Positions 41,387 through 50,454 of a DNA stretch of 64,000 bases are shown piece by piece. This DNA comes from Pedobacter zeae (GTDB lineage: Bacteria; Bacteroidota; Bacteroidia; Sphingobacteriales; Sphingobacteriaceae): positions 496,001-560,000 of the forward strand of contig NZ_JACIEF010000004.1 in NCBI RefSeq assembly GCF_014196715.1, given 5' to 3'. Position 1 is the first letter of the stretch, and every line of letters begins with the position of its first letter. Under the pieces are notes generated by a model. The model was not told the DNA's origin, did no database searches, and saw nothing but the letters and a program-made list of their open reading frames with translations. A program made the position numbers and the translations under genes.

Positions 41387-42379
41387 ATGGCAATTTTAGC
41401 ATTTCAGAAACCAGACAAAGTGATCATGCAGAAATCGACTGATTTCGATGGCACATTTGAATTTCGTCCTTTAGAGCCCGGTTTCGGTGTAACAATTGGT
41501 AATGCCTTAAGAAGAATTTTACTTTCTTCATTAGAAGGTTATGCTATTACTACTATTCGTTTTTCAGGCGTTTCTCACGAATTTTCTACCATTAAAGGTG
41601 TTGTAGAAGATTTAACTGATATCATCTTAAACTTAAAACAAGTTCGTTTTAAGAAAACAGGTGATTCAGGTGATTCTGAAAAAGTGTTTATCATCGTTAA
41701 TGGCCAAGATCAGTTTAAAGCTGGTGATATCACTAAATTCTCTAACAACTTTACAGTTTTAAACCCTGAGCATGTGATTTGCAACATGGATAAATCTGTT
41801 ACTTTGGAAGTGGAATTAACCATCAATAAAGGACGTGGTTATGTACCTGCTGAAGAAAATAAAGTTGCTGATGCTGTTGTAGGAGTAATCGCTATCGATT
41901 CGATTTATACTCCTATGAAAAATGTAAAATACACGATCGAAAATTTTCGTGTTGAGCAAAAAACGGATTATGAGAAACTGGTTCTAGATATCTCTACTGA
42001 TGGTTCAATTCATCCGGAAGAAGCACTAAAAGAAGCGGCTAAGATCCTTATCCAGCACTTTATGTTATTCTCTGATGAGAATTTGGTATTAGAATCTCAG
42101 GCTAAAGAAGAAACTAAAGAGGTTGATGAGGAAATTTTACATATGCGTAAAATCCTTAAAACAGAATTAGTAGACATGGATCTTTCAGTTAGAGCATTAA
42201 ACTGCTTAAAAGCTGCTGATATCCGTACCTTAGCTGATTTAGTTTCTTACGATGTTGCTGATATGTTAAAATTCAGAAACTTCGGTAAAAAGTCTTTAAC
42301 AGAGATCCAGGAATTAGTAAAATCAAAAGGTTTGTCATTTGGCATGAACCTGTCTAAATTTAAATTAGACGAAGAATAG
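41387..42379 (+). CDS. rpoA: DNA-directed RNA polymerase subunit alpha
   Basis: A 330-residue subunit. The N-terminal dimer domain has FRPLEPGFGVTIGNALRRILLSSLEGYAI; the linker is acidic (about 235-255) and the C-terminal domain (LDLSVRALNCLKAADIRTLADL-like, FRNFGKKSLTEIQELV) is complete. It is preceded by the attenuator hairpin and followed by a 122-bp gap with a structured leader. Confidence 0.99.
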   Translation: MAILAFQKPDKVIMQKSTDFDGTFEFRPLEPGFGVTIGNALRRILLSSLEGYAITTIRFSGVSHEFSTIKGVVEDLTDIILNLKQVRFKKTGDSGDSEKVFIIVNGQDQFKAGDITKFSNNFTVLNPEHVICNMDKSVTLEVELTINKGRGYVPAEENKVADAVVGVIAIDSIYTPMKNVKYTIENFRVEQKTDYEKLVLDISTDGSIHPEEALKEAAKILIQHFMLFSDENLVLESQAKEETKEVDEEILHMRKILKTELVDMDLSVRALNCLKAADIRTLADLVSYDVADMLKFRNFGKKSLTEIQELVKSKGLSFGMNLSKFKLDEE

Positions 42380-42451
42380 TTCAGTTTTCAGTAGAGAGTT
42401 TTCAGTTTGAAAATTGGATATTGAAATTTGAAAATTAAATAATTTTTAACA

Positions 42452-42487
42452 GTGTATAATTCCCTCTGAGACAGAGACGGTATACAC
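42452..42487 (+). promoter_or_regulatory. Structured leader of rplQ
   Basis: Outer stem GTGTATA (42452-42458) / TATACAC (42481-42487) and inner stem CTCTG (42464-42468) / CAGAG (42472-42476) form a two-tier hairpin 14 bp before the rplQ ATG. An L17-dependent control element is a possibility. Confidence 0.5.
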
Positions 42488-42501
42488 TTAATCAAAGAAC
42501 A

Positions 42502-43041
42502 ATGAGACACGGTAAAAAAGTTAATCACTTAGGCAGAACCGACAGCCACAGAAAAGCGATGTTAGCTAACATGGCTACTTCACTTATTAAAGCAAAAAGA
42601 ATTACTACAACTTTAGCTAAAGCTAAAGCTTTACGTACTTATGTTGAGCCATTAATCACTAAAGCGAAAAATGACACTACTCACTCACGTCGTACAGTTT
42701 TCTCTTACCTACAGGATAAAGAAGTAATCACTATTTTGTTCCGCGAAGTGGCAGAAAAAGTGGCTAACCGTCCAGGTGGTTACACTCGTATCATTAAATT
42801 AAACAATCGTCAGGGTGATAACGCTGAGATGGCTTTAATTGAACTGGTAGATTATAACGAAGTTTACGGTAAAGAAGTAGAAGCTAAAGAAGAGAAGAAA
42901 ACAACTCGTCGTGGTAGAAGTAAATCTGCTGCTGCTCCTAAAAAAGCTACTGAAGCGAAAGCTGAAGCTGCTGAAGAGGCTGCACCAGAAGCTGCTCCTG
43001 CTGAAGAAGCGCCAGCTACTGAAGAACCAAAAGGAGAATAA
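42502..43041 (+). CDS. rplQ: 50S ribosomal protein bL17 with Ala/Glu-rich tail
   Basis: A 179-residue protein. The core (1-120) has MRHGKKVNHLGRTDSHRKAML, TTLAKAKALRTYVEPLITKAK and a domain ending LIELVDYNE. The last 55 residues are low-complexity: basic KKTTRRGRSKSAAAPKK, then repeats of A, E, P and T. Standard bL17 has about 120-130 residues, so the tail is extra; similar tails are frequent in Bacteroidota. Confidence 0.98.
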   Translation: MRHGKKVNHLGRTDSHRKAMLANMATSLIKAKRITTTLAKAKALRTYVEPLITKAKNDTTHSRRTVFSYLQDKEVITILFREVAEKVANRPGGYTRIIKLNNRQGDNAEMALIELVDYNEVYGKEVEAKEEKKTTRRGRSKSAAAPKKATEAKAEAAEEAAPEAAPAEEAPATEEPKGE

Positions 43042-43063
43042 TTTTATTCAGCCGAAAATAAAG

Positions 43064-43094
43064 AAAGTCCTGTTCGAAAGAGCAGGACTTTTTT
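43064..43094 (+). terminator. Terminator after rplQ
   Basis: AAAGTCCTGTTC (43064-43075) pairs with GAGCAGGACTTT (43080-43091) with one G-T pair around GAAA, then a run of T. It ends the long ribosomal operon. Confidence 0.95.
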
Positions 43095-43355
43095 GTTTTC
43101 ATTCCATTCTGAGTACAGTGATGCATCCTGAAGTATGCCATCCCAATCCGAACAAAGAAATAGAACCTGGCTTAGTTGAACTTGGTAGTATATCATGATT
43201 CTGTACGATAGGGAAAAGATTCTTCGCTTTGCTCAGAGTGACAAGATTCCAGACCAATAGCTAGTGAACCAATCAGGCAAACGTTTGTCTCATTTTTTCA
43301 TTACATAACATTTTTTCAGATAGGTATCTATAAATTAGCCTTAAACAAATTTGAA
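43095..43355. other. Intergenic region with family B repeat
   Basis: Includes GATTCTTCGCTTTGCTCAG followed by AGTGACAAGATTCC (43220-43252). This is the right arm of a repeat whose left arm (GTCATTCTGAACTCGTTTCA) is seen at 50457-50476. No gene or promoter box was found; the last 60 bp before 43356 are AT-rich. Confidence 0.5.
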
Positions 43356-46325
43356 ATGAAATTTAGGTTTTTTCTATCACTCTGTCTTTTCTGGCAGATC
43401 TCTCTTCATGCGCAAGTAGTAAACTATACCAATGGTAATCATGCCTGGAATCCTGATTCATTAGGTAACCATCGTGTTGTGCTCCAGTTTGCCGGTACCG
43501 GTAAAATTGCACATGCCAAAATAGATTGGCGCAGAAGGGATAAACATCCTGAAGCTAAGGGAATCATTATTCAGGATGCAAACGGTAAAAATGTGGATGT
43601 TTATGGTACCGATAAATTAAGCCGGGAAAGTGTAGATGTTTATTTTGAGCCTAATGGTGTGGGAAAATACTATGTATATTACCTGGCTTATAAAAACGAA
43701 GGAAGAAGCAATTACCCAAAGGGTGTTTATTTAAAACCTAAAGCAGCAGATCAGAACTGGTTAAACCAGGCTAAACGTACTGCTGTAAATACTTCGGTAT
43801 CAGAGATTCAATCTATTGATGCTTTTAATAGCTTCTATCCAATGGAAGTAATTGCTACAGCGAAAGAAACAGCAGCAATAAAAGCCAAGTACGTAGCAGA
43901 TGCTTTTGTGGTATTCCCGGAGGACCGGATGTTTCCTGTAAAAATGCAAGACGATTTGCCCTACCGTTGGATACGGAAAGGAGCAGCCAGTACTTTTACT
44001 GGTACAGCAAGTAAAGGAGAGAATTACTCCTTTCAATTAGGCGTATTTGCACTAAAAGATTTAAACAAAGTAACCGTAAGCTTTGGCGATTTAAGAACTA
44101 CCACAGGAAAGATAATTTCTTCGAAATTTATTAACTGTTTAAATACAAAAGGAACAAGTTACGACAATAAACCTCTCGTGAAAGAGGTGAATGTAGCTGC
44201 AGGTAAGGTCCAGTCCATGTGGATTACCGTTGATATTCCTAAAACTACCTCAGCCGGTGTATATACGGGTAATTTTGTAGTTAAAGCCAATGGAAAATCG
44301 AAAGTAATTGCCGCTAAAATTACCGTAGGCGATGAGGTTTTGGTCGATGCCGGCGTAGGCACACCCGATAAACAAACCCGTTTAACCTGGTTAAACTCTA
44401 CTTTAGCGCAATCCAATACAGTAGTAGCTCCCTACACACCCCTAACAGTAGATGGGAATGTGATCTCGCTTTTGGGAAGAAAATTTGAGATCAATCCGGA
44501 TGGTTTTCCTAAACAAATTCAGACTTTCTTTAATGCAGAGATGACGGCTTATACCGATAAGCCTAACAATATTTTAGCTGAGCCCATTCACTTTCACTTT
44601 TTTAATACGCCAAAAACACAAGAGAAATTTGTTGCAACCAATTTTCAGATGACCAGCAAAGAGGCAGGTATAGTAAAATGGACGGTTACCAATACTTCAG
44701 AAAATTTGAAAATGGACCTGGAAGGTGCGTTGGAATTTGATGGCTATGTACATTACGTGGTTAAGGTTACCGCTTTAAAAGATGTAGAGTTCAGTAATGT
44801 AGATTTTCATATTCCATTTGATAAAGGCGCAACCAAGTATTTAATGGGGTTGGGTGAAAAGGGGGGAATAAGACCTGACACTGTTAAATGGAAATGGGAT
44901 GTGGCCAATAAAAACCAGGATGCTGTTTGGATTGGTAACGTAAATGCAGGGCTGTATTATAATTTAAGAGATGAACACTATGTTCGTCCACTAAATACCA
45001 ATTTTTACCTGCAGAAGCCTTTATTGTTGCCTAAATCGTGGGGGAATGAAGATAAAGGCGGTATCCAGATTAATGTTAAGGGCAGTTCGATGCTGGCCGA
45101 TAACTTTACCGGTGCAAGAAACATGAAAAAAGGTGATGTACTGTACTACAACTTCAATTTACTGATTACGCCGTTTCACTTACTCAATACCGATTTTCAG
45201 TGGGATAACCGCTTTTACCATAAATACGGCGATTTAGATGCCATTAAAGCTACCGGTGCAAGTGTGGTAAATATCCATCATGCTACGCCGATCAACCCGT
45301 GGATCAACTATCCGTTTATCGAATGGAAAAAGATGAAAGGTTATATTGACGATGCACACAGCAAAGGATTAAAAGTAAAGATATACAATACTGTTCGTGA
45401 GCTTTCTAACCGAGCCTATGAATTACCTGCTTTAAGAAGCCTGGGTACTGAGGTCTATTCTCCCGGAAAGGGAGGAGGGTTTAGCTGGTTACAGGAACAT
45501 TTAGATTCTAACTACATTGCAGCCTGGTTTGTGCCCGAAATTAAGGATGCTGCTGTAATTAACAGCGGAATGAACCGCTGGCACAATTACTATGTGGAGG
45601 GCATGAACTGGTTGGTAAACAATGTTGGGATTGACGGCGTGTATTTAGATGATGTTGCTTTCGACCGTGTAACCATGAAGCGCATAAAACGTGTATTGAC
45701 CCAAAACAATCATCCGGGAATTATCGATCTGCACTCTGCGAACCAGTACAACAAAAGCGATGGCTTTAATAATAGTGCCATTTTATACCTAGAGCATTTT
45801 CCTTACCTGAACCGTTTATGGTTTGGCGAATATTTCGATTATCAAAAAAACATGCCCGATTTCTTCTTAACCGAAGTGAGTGGTATTCCGTTTGGTTTAA
45901 TGGGAGAGATGTTGCAGGATGATGGAAACCCATGGCGTGGGATGATTTATGGTATGACCAGCCGTTTAGGTTGGTCGGAGAAAAGCGATCCACGACCATT
46001 GTGGAAAGCATGGGATAACTTTGGTATAAAAGGATCGGAAATGATAGGTTACTGGAGCGAAAACTGCCCTGTTAAAACAGATAATCCAAAAGTTTTAGCC
46101 ACAGTTTATAAGAAGCATGGTAAAACTATGGTGGCTTTAGCCAGTTGGAACGAAGGGGATACCAATGTTAATCTAGCTATCGATTGGGCTAAACTAGGCC
46201 TTGATGCTGCCAAAGTTAAAATAACTGCTCCTGCAATTGAAAAATTCCAAAAAGCAGGAAGTTATACCGATGGAAAATCGGTTCCGGTTGAAAAGGGAAA
46301 AGGTTTGATTTTGATTGTGGAGTAA
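43356..46325 (+). CDS. Large secreted glycoside-hydrolase-like protein
   Basis: A 989-residue protein. The signal peptide KFRFFLSLCLFWQISLHAQ is followed by an N-terminal PA14/CBM-like beta domain (about 30-130), beta-sandwich domains (about 160-340, DUF4091/GH123-N-like), and a large carbohydrate-active-type region. The TIM-barrel part (about 620-900) has GLKVKIYNTVRELSNRAYELP, VGIDGVYLDDVAFDRV with paired aspartates at the end of a strand, and a final beta domain. It resembles GH123/DUF6067-type enzymes. Substrate unknown; it stands alone without SusCD partners. Confidence 0.72.
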   Translation: MKFRFFLSLCLFWQISLHAQVVNYTNGNHAWNPDSLGNHRVVLQFAGTGKIAHAKIDWRRRDKHPEAKGIIIQDANGKNVDVYGTDKLSRESVDVYFEPNGVGKYYVYYLAYKNEGRSNYPKGVYLKPKAADQNWLNQAKRTAVNTSVSEIQSIDAFNSFYPMEVIATAKETAAIKAKYVADAFVVFPEDRMFPVKMQDDLPYRWIRKGAASTFTGTASKGENYSFQLGVFALKDLNKVTVSFGDLRTTTGKIISSKFINCLNTKGTSYDNKPLVKEVNVAAGKVQSMWITVDIPKTTSAGVYTGNFVVKANGKSKVIAAKITVGDEVLVDAGVGTPDKQTRLTWLNSTLAQSNTVVAPYTPLTVDGNVISLLGRKFEINPDGFPKQIQTFFNAEMTAYTDKPNNILAEPIHFHFFNTPKTQEKFVATNFQMTSKEAGIVKWTVTNTSENLKMDLEGALEFDGYVHYVVKVTALKDVEFSNVDFHIPFDKGATKYLMGLGEKGGIRPDTVKWKWDVANKNQDAVWIGNVNAGLYYNLRDEHYVRPLNTNFYLQKPLLLPKSWGNEDKGGIQINVKGSSMLADNFTGARNMKKGDVLYYNFNLLITPFHLLNTDFQWDNRFYHKYGDLDAIKATGASVVNIHHATPINPWINYPFIEWKKMKGYIDDAHSKGLKVKIYNTVRELSNRAYELPALRSLGTEVYSPGKGGGFSWLQEHLDSNYIAAWFVPEIKDAAVINSGMNRWHNYYVEGMNWLVNNVGIDGVYLDDVAFDRVTMKRIKRVLTQNNHPGIIDLHSANQYNKSDGFNNSAILYLEHFPYLNRLWFGEYFDYQKNMPDFFLTEVSGIPFGLMGEMLQDDGNPWRGMIYGMTSRLGWSEKSDPRPLWKAWDNFGIKGSEMIGYWSENCPVKTDNPKVLATVYKKHGKTMVALASWNEGDTNVNLAIDWAKLGLDAAKVKITAPAIEKFQKAGSYTDGKSVPVEKGKGLILIVE

Positions 46326-46342
46326 TTACTCCCTTAAAGTTA

Positions 46343-46430
46343 CCGTCATTTCGAGCGGAGCGCAGCGAAGTCGAGAAATCTAGCTCGAGACAGATCTCTC
46401 CATTCCACTGCGTTTCAGTCGAGATGACGG
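46343..46430. repeat. Dispersed palindromic repeat family A (complete copy)
   Basis: Left arm CCGTCATTTCGAGCGGAG continuing to GAGAAATCT (46381); right arm AGATCTCTCCATTCCACTG continuing to GAGATGACGG (46430). The arms are near-perfect inverted repeats of 38-39 nt with a 10-nt centre. A T6 run follows, so it can also terminate the plus-strand gene. Confidence 0.88.
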
Positions 46431-46449
46431 TTTTTTATGTTATACTGTG

Positions 46450-46517
46450 CCATGGTTTGTGTCTGCACGAACCATGTATTTGGATATATAATTTTCGGTA
46501 CGTGGAGACACGTACCG
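46450..46517. repeat. Two adjacent hairpins of the same design
   Basis: CATGGTTTGTG-TCTG-CACGAACCATG (about 46451-46476) and CGGTACGTG-GAGA-CACGTACCG (46496-46517). Both are 4-nt-loop hairpins with a GTG/CAC top and related arms. Confidence 0.65.
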
Positions 46518-46529
46518 ATGCGATAACAA

Positions 46530-46565
46530 AAAAATAGCTCAGGGTTTAAACCCTGAGCTATTTTT
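46530..46565. terminator. Bidirectional terminator
   Basis: Perfect 36-bp palindrome with 18-bp arms centred on GTTTAAAC, with CAGGG/CCCTG and A5/T5 ends. It separates convergent genes (stop at 46325 plus strand, stop at 46575 minus strand). Confidence 0.95.
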
Positions 46566-46574
46566 ATAGATTGA

Positions 46575-47207
46575 TTATATTTTCACATTTTCCATTCCAT
46601 ATTGTTTCAATACGTCGGCTGGTACACCGGCCCATTGGTTAGGCGCATTACCCACGTAACCAATATCTTTTACGCCCATTTCTGTCGTATAAAAGCCTGA
46701 TGCCGTTAAATTTCTCATCCTGTTAAAAAAGGTTACACCCGGCTGCATTTCCGGCCGTGCTTTTTTAGGATAGGCAATCTCATCTACGATCGAAATCTGC
46801 TGATCTGCCGAAGCTTCAATAAAAGGTTTTTGGAATTTGTTAAAACTATACAGGTCCAGCCATTTCAGACCACCCCGCATGGGCACTTTATGTTCAGGAA
46901 TATCTTTTACAATAAATTCGATGAACTCTGGTACTTTGGCATCTGACGCACTGCCCGAAACCTCATCTTTAGGGATAATGATATCGGCCAAAACGGTAAT
47001 CGTTGCCATCTCGTGCTTGGTAAAGAAAGTTTCTGATTTCAGGTTTTTATCTCTATCTATTTCCCACTGCTCCCTGCCCGCTTCCTTTGTCGTTTCTTCC
47101 GGTGTTGCGGCTTCGGTTTTTGTTTCAGGTTGTTTACAGGCCTCCAGCAGCACGGTGGTGCTTATGGCTGTTAAACCCAATGCTTTTAGTGAATCACGTC
47201 TGTTCAT
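46575..47207 (-). CDS. Gluconate 2-dehydrogenase subunit 3-like Tat protein
   Basis: A 210-residue protein. The N-terminus MNRRDSLKALGLTAI is a Tat-type signal, followed by LLEACKQPE, which fits a lipobox with the cysteine at about residue 24. The mature part (HEMATITVLADIIIPKDEVSG, VPEFIEFIVKDIPEHKVPMRGGLKWLD, TFFNRMRNLTASGFYTTEMG) matches the subunit 3 family, which escorts GMC flavoproteins through the Tat route. It starts 11 bp after the oxidoreductase gene. A cytochrome c subunit was not found next to it. Confidence 0.9.
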   Translation of the reverse strand: MNRRDSLKALGLTAISTTVLLEACKQPETKTEAATPEETTKEAGREQWEIDRDKNLKSETFFTKHEMATITVLADIIIPKDEVSGSASDAKVPEFIEFIVKDIPEHKVPMRGGLKWLDLYSFNKFQKPFIEASADQQISIVDEIAYPKKARPEMQPGVTFFNRMRNLTASGFYTTEMGVKDIGYVGNAPNQWAGVPADVLKQYGMENVKI

Positions 47208-47218
47208 GATGGTAATTC

Positions 47219-48955
47219 TTAAATGTTCTGTTTTTTCTTTTGAGCTAAAATATATTCGGCAGTACGCATCGAAAGAGCTAAAATAGTCCAGGTGGCGTTT
47301 TTATCACCCTGTTGCACAAACGGACCGGCATCTACCACAAACAGGTTTTTACAGTCGTGTGCCTGGCAGTATTTATTCAGTGCCGATTTTTTAGGATCAT
47401 CGCCCATACGTATTGTACCCACTTCGTGGATGATTTTTCCGGGATTAAGCAGGCCATAATTGGTATCTGCACCCTGAATTTCGGAAGTAACCACTGCACC
47501 CATTTCTTTCATAATCGAAAGAAAGGTTTCCTGCATGTGTTTAGCCTGCAGAATTTCATCCTGGTCCCATTTGTAGTTAAATCTTAAAACCGGTATGCCA
47601 TATTTATCTACCGTATTCGGATCGATTTCACAATAGTTGCTTTCTCTGGCAATAGCGGTACCACGGCCGGCCATGCCAACACCTGTTCCGTAAAAGCGGC
47701 GGTAATCATCTTTTAACGATTTTCCATAACCTCCGGCTTCTTTCATTTTACCGTCTCTGCCCGGTACCATTCCGTTCATTTGGGCTACACCACTGCCAAA
47801 ACCGTAAGCCGGCATGCCCATTCCGCCCCAATATTCGATATGGTAACCCCGCGGAAAATTCAATTTCCGGTTATCCAGCCACCAGGGCGAATAAATATGC
47901 ACACTGCCCACCCCATCTTCATTGTAACGTTTCCGGTCCATTAATTGAGGCAGAAACCCCGAAACACTAGCCCCTGTAGAATCATGTAAATATTTTCCAA
48001 CTACACCGCTGCTATTGGCCAGGCCGTTTGGATGCGAGGATGATTTTGAATTTAATAATATACGGGCTGATTCGCAGGCACTGGCGCCTAAAATAACCAG
48101 TTTGCCATTTACCTGGTATTCTTGCAGGTTTTTACGGTTTACATAGGAAACACCCTTTGCCGTACCATCTTTGTCGGTAATTACCTCGCGTACCATCGCA
48201 TCCGTAATGACGGTCAGGTTTCCTGTTTTTACTGCAGGATTTACCAAACACGATGATGATGAAAAATCGCCATAAACTTTACAGCTTCTGCCACATTGGC
48301 CACAGTAAAAACAAGGTGCACGATCATTGTTGTTCGGCAAAGCTTCTGTTAATACAGATCCACGGCCCGTAATTACCTTTACCCCAGCTTTTTCTGCCCC
48401 CTTTTTGATGAAAAGTTCATTTAACCTTGGTTTAGGTGGTTTCATAAAAATTCCATCGGGTTCATTTTCTAAACCTTCAGCTGTTCCATAAATGCCGATC
48501 AAGCGGTCAACCTTATCGTAAAATGGTTTTACATCGGCATAGGTTATCGGCCAGGCATCAGTTAAACCGTCTTTGGGTTTAAAATCATCCGGACCCATCC
48601 GTAAAGAAATCCTTCCCCAGTGGTTGGTACGGCCGCCGAGCATTCGTGAGCGGAACCATTCGAATTCACTTTTGTTTTTTTGGGTATAAGGCTCACCTTC
48701 TAATTCCCATCCCCCGTAAGAAGCATCGAAATCGCCAAATGGACGAACGGTACCTGCTCCACGGCGCGGCGATTCCCATGGCCATTTTAACTGATGTGAA
48801 TCTAATCGCGGATCGAAATTTTGACCAGCTTCAAGCATTAAAACCTTTTGACCAGCATGTGCCAGAACATAGGCCGCCATCCCGCCTCCGGCACCAGAGC
48901 CAACAATGATGGCATCGTATACGGTAGGCGATTTTTTTATCTGAAAGTCACTCAT
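47219..48955 (-). CDS. GMC family FAD-dependent oxidoreductase
   Basis: A 578-residue flavoprotein. The FAD-binding start is YDAIIVGSGAGGGMAAYVLAHAG with EAG at the end of strand 2; the C-terminal GMC domain includes HEVGTIRMGDDPKKS and VDAGPFVQQGDKNATWTILAL. A cysteine cluster CFYCGQCGRSC (about residues 215-225) follows the pattern CX2CX2CX3C and could hold an Fe-S cluster, as in FAD-dependent glucose dehydrogenases. There is no own signal peptide; export with the Tat subunit encoded next is likely. The physiological sugar or alcohol is unknown. Confidence 0.92.
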   Translation of the reverse strand: MSDFQIKKSPTVYDAIIVGSGAGGGMAAYVLAHAGQKVLMLEAGQNFDPRLDSHQLKWPWESPRRGAGTVRPFGDFDASYGGWELEGEPYTQKNKSEFEWFRSRMLGGRTNHWGRISLRMGPDDFKPKDGLTDAWPITYADVKPFYDKVDRLIGIYGTAEGLENEPDGIFMKPPKPRLNELFIKKGAEKAGVKVITGRGSVLTEALPNNNDRAPCFYCGQCGRSCKVYGDFSSSSCLVNPAVKTGNLTVITDAMVREVITDKDGTAKGVSYVNRKNLQEYQVNGKLVILGASACESARILLNSKSSSHPNGLANSSGVVGKYLHDSTGASVSGFLPQLMDRKRYNEDGVGSVHIYSPWWLDNRKLNFPRGYHIEYWGGMGMPAYGFGSGVAQMNGMVPGRDGKMKEAGGYGKSLKDDYRRFYGTGVGMAGRGTAIARESNYCEIDPNTVDKYGIPVLRFNYKWDQDEILQAKHMQETFLSIMKEMGAVVTSEIQGADTNYGLLNPGKIIHEVGTIRMGDDPKKSALNKYCQAHDCKNLFVVDAGPFVQQGDKNATWTILALSMRTAEYILAQKKKQNI

Positions 48956-49241
48956 GTATTGTGGTTAGCTATTTAAATACCCTAAATCTAAAGTTTAATT
49001 TTTTGAAAAAAAAGTGTTCCGCTATTTTGGAATCAATATAGATTATGATGTCATTTCGTATTTCTAAATCGTATTACCTCATTCACTTGTTTAAGGTAAT
49101 GCCAGGGGTTTTTCCGGTTGATAATTCTGATCCTTATTACATTTTACCTCATCCGTCAATTCAATAAAGTCGCTCTATTGTTACATTATCCGTTGGATGT
49201 TCTGCTCCGGATAAACTTGATTATCTTTGTATTTCAAATCA
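48956..49241. other. Divergent intergenic region, 286 bp
   Basis: Contains the promoters of the minus-strand GMC operon and the plus-strand methyltransferase. A 61-codon frame at 49118-49303 overlaps the methyltransferase and is not considered a gene. Confidence 0.5.
49222..49229 (+). promoter_or_regulatory. -7 box TATCTTTG for the methyltransferase gene
   Basis: TATCTTTG ends 12 nt before the ATG at 49242, giving a leader of about 5-7 nt. The TTG at 49227 that opens the frame lies inside this box, which supports the ATG as start. Confidence 0.6.
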
Positions 49242-50447
49242 ATGCCAGTGTCAGAATACATCAACCGATTTATTACAGTTTTAAAAGAAAGTTTAAAAGC
49301 TGAAACTTTTGTGAAAATTTCCTTAGGGAACTACAAGGGAGAGGAGGAAGCCCTGAAACAATTGCTGATCCGTAAAGTGATCATCAAGCGTGAAACTAAG
49401 CTGGCCTTTACCTATCGTTATAAAACACGGGATGTAGTAAAAAACTATAGTTTAGACGAGGCTATAGATGTAATCGTGGGTTATCTGGAGAGTGGATTTA
49501 AGATTGCCACATTGTTTAGCACCGAAAGAGACCTGATATTAGAGGAGTTGAATAACGGGAAAATTGTTTTGCGGGAAAGCAAAGCATCAAGTAAAGAAGC
49601 TCCTTCAGCCAGTCACGACAAGGAAAAAAACCGGTTGATCAAAGCCGGTTCAAAACCCTATTTAACTGAATTAAAAATCACCGATATTGAAGGAAAGGTT
49701 TTTAAAAATGCGCAGGATAAATTCCGTCAGATTAACCATTACATTGAGATTTTAAGTTCTTTAATAAAGGAGTTGCCTGCAGGTACCATTAAAAAGGTAG
49801 CAGATATGGGATCAGGCAAGGGTTATTTAACCTTTGCACTGTATGATTACCTGCATTCGGTTTTAAAATTGCAAACTGAAGTAGTCGGGGTAGAATACCG
49901 CCAGGATATGGTTGATCTATGCAACCGGGTAGCTGAAAAGTCTGCTTTTGCTCAATTAAATTTTGTTCAGGGGACCATTGAAGATTATGATGCGCGTGAT
50001 GTTAATTTATTAATTGCCCTACACGCCTGCGATACGGCTACCGATGATGCCATTTTTAAGGGAATTAAAACAAATGCCGAACTGATTGTAGTGGCACCAT
50101 GTTGTCATAAACAGATCCGCAGGGAAATTGAGCAAAACAAGGTGAAGAATGATGTTTCGTTTTTAACCAAATATGGCATTTTTTTGGAACGGCAGGCTGA
50201 AATGGTAACAGATGGCATTCGGGCTCTGATTTTAGAATATTTTGGTTATAAAACCAAGGTATTCGAATTCATCTCTGATGCGCATACACCTAAAAATGTA
50301 CTTGTAGTAGGAGTTAAAAAAAGTCCGAAGTCTTTAGTCGGAAGTCCGATGAGTGAAGAGCAGAAAGTAATTTTGGAGAAGATTAAAGCGAGTAAAGAAT
50401 ATTTTGGCATTGGTTATCACCATTTGGAGCGGTTATTGAACCTATAA
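49242..50447 (+). CDS. SAM-dependent methyltransferase, Methyltransf_32 (PF13679) type
   Basis: A 401-residue protein. The N-terminal domain of about 110 residues (GNYKGEEEALKQLLIRKVI, TYRYKTRDVVKNYSLDEA) is followed by a methyltransferase core at about 180-330. Motif I is VADMGSGKGYLTFALYDYL, then GVEYRQDMVDLCN, the catalytic-type LIALHACDTATDDAI and VVAPCCHKQIRRE. The ALHACD/APCCHK pair is typical of this family, whose eukaryotic members include METTL25-like RNA methyltransferases. An RNA substrate is plausible but unproven. Confidence 0.87.
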   Translation: MPVSEYINRFITVLKESLKAETFVKISLGNYKGEEEALKQLLIRKVIIKRETKLAFTYRYKTRDVVKNYSLDEAIDVIVGYLESGFKIATLFSTERDLILEELNNGKIVLRESKASSKEAPSASHDKEKNRLIKAGSKPYLTELKITDIEGKVFKNAQDKFRQINHYIEILSSLIKELPAGTIKKVADMGSGKGYLTFALYDYLHSVLKLQTEVVGVEYRQDMVDLCNRVAEKSAFAQLNFVQGTIEDYDARDVNLLIALHACDTATDDAIFKGIKTNAELIVVAPCCHKQIRREIEQNKVKNDVSFLTKYGIFLERQAEMVTDGIRALILEYFGYKTKVFEFISDAHTPKNVLVVGVKKSPKSLVGSPMSEEQKVILEKIKASKEYFGIGYHHLERLLNL

Positions 50448-50454
50448 AGAAATT

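Noticed and set aside
49118..49303. Plus-strand 61-codon hydrophobic frame
   Set aside because: Overlaps the start of the methyltransferase in another frame and covers its promoter.
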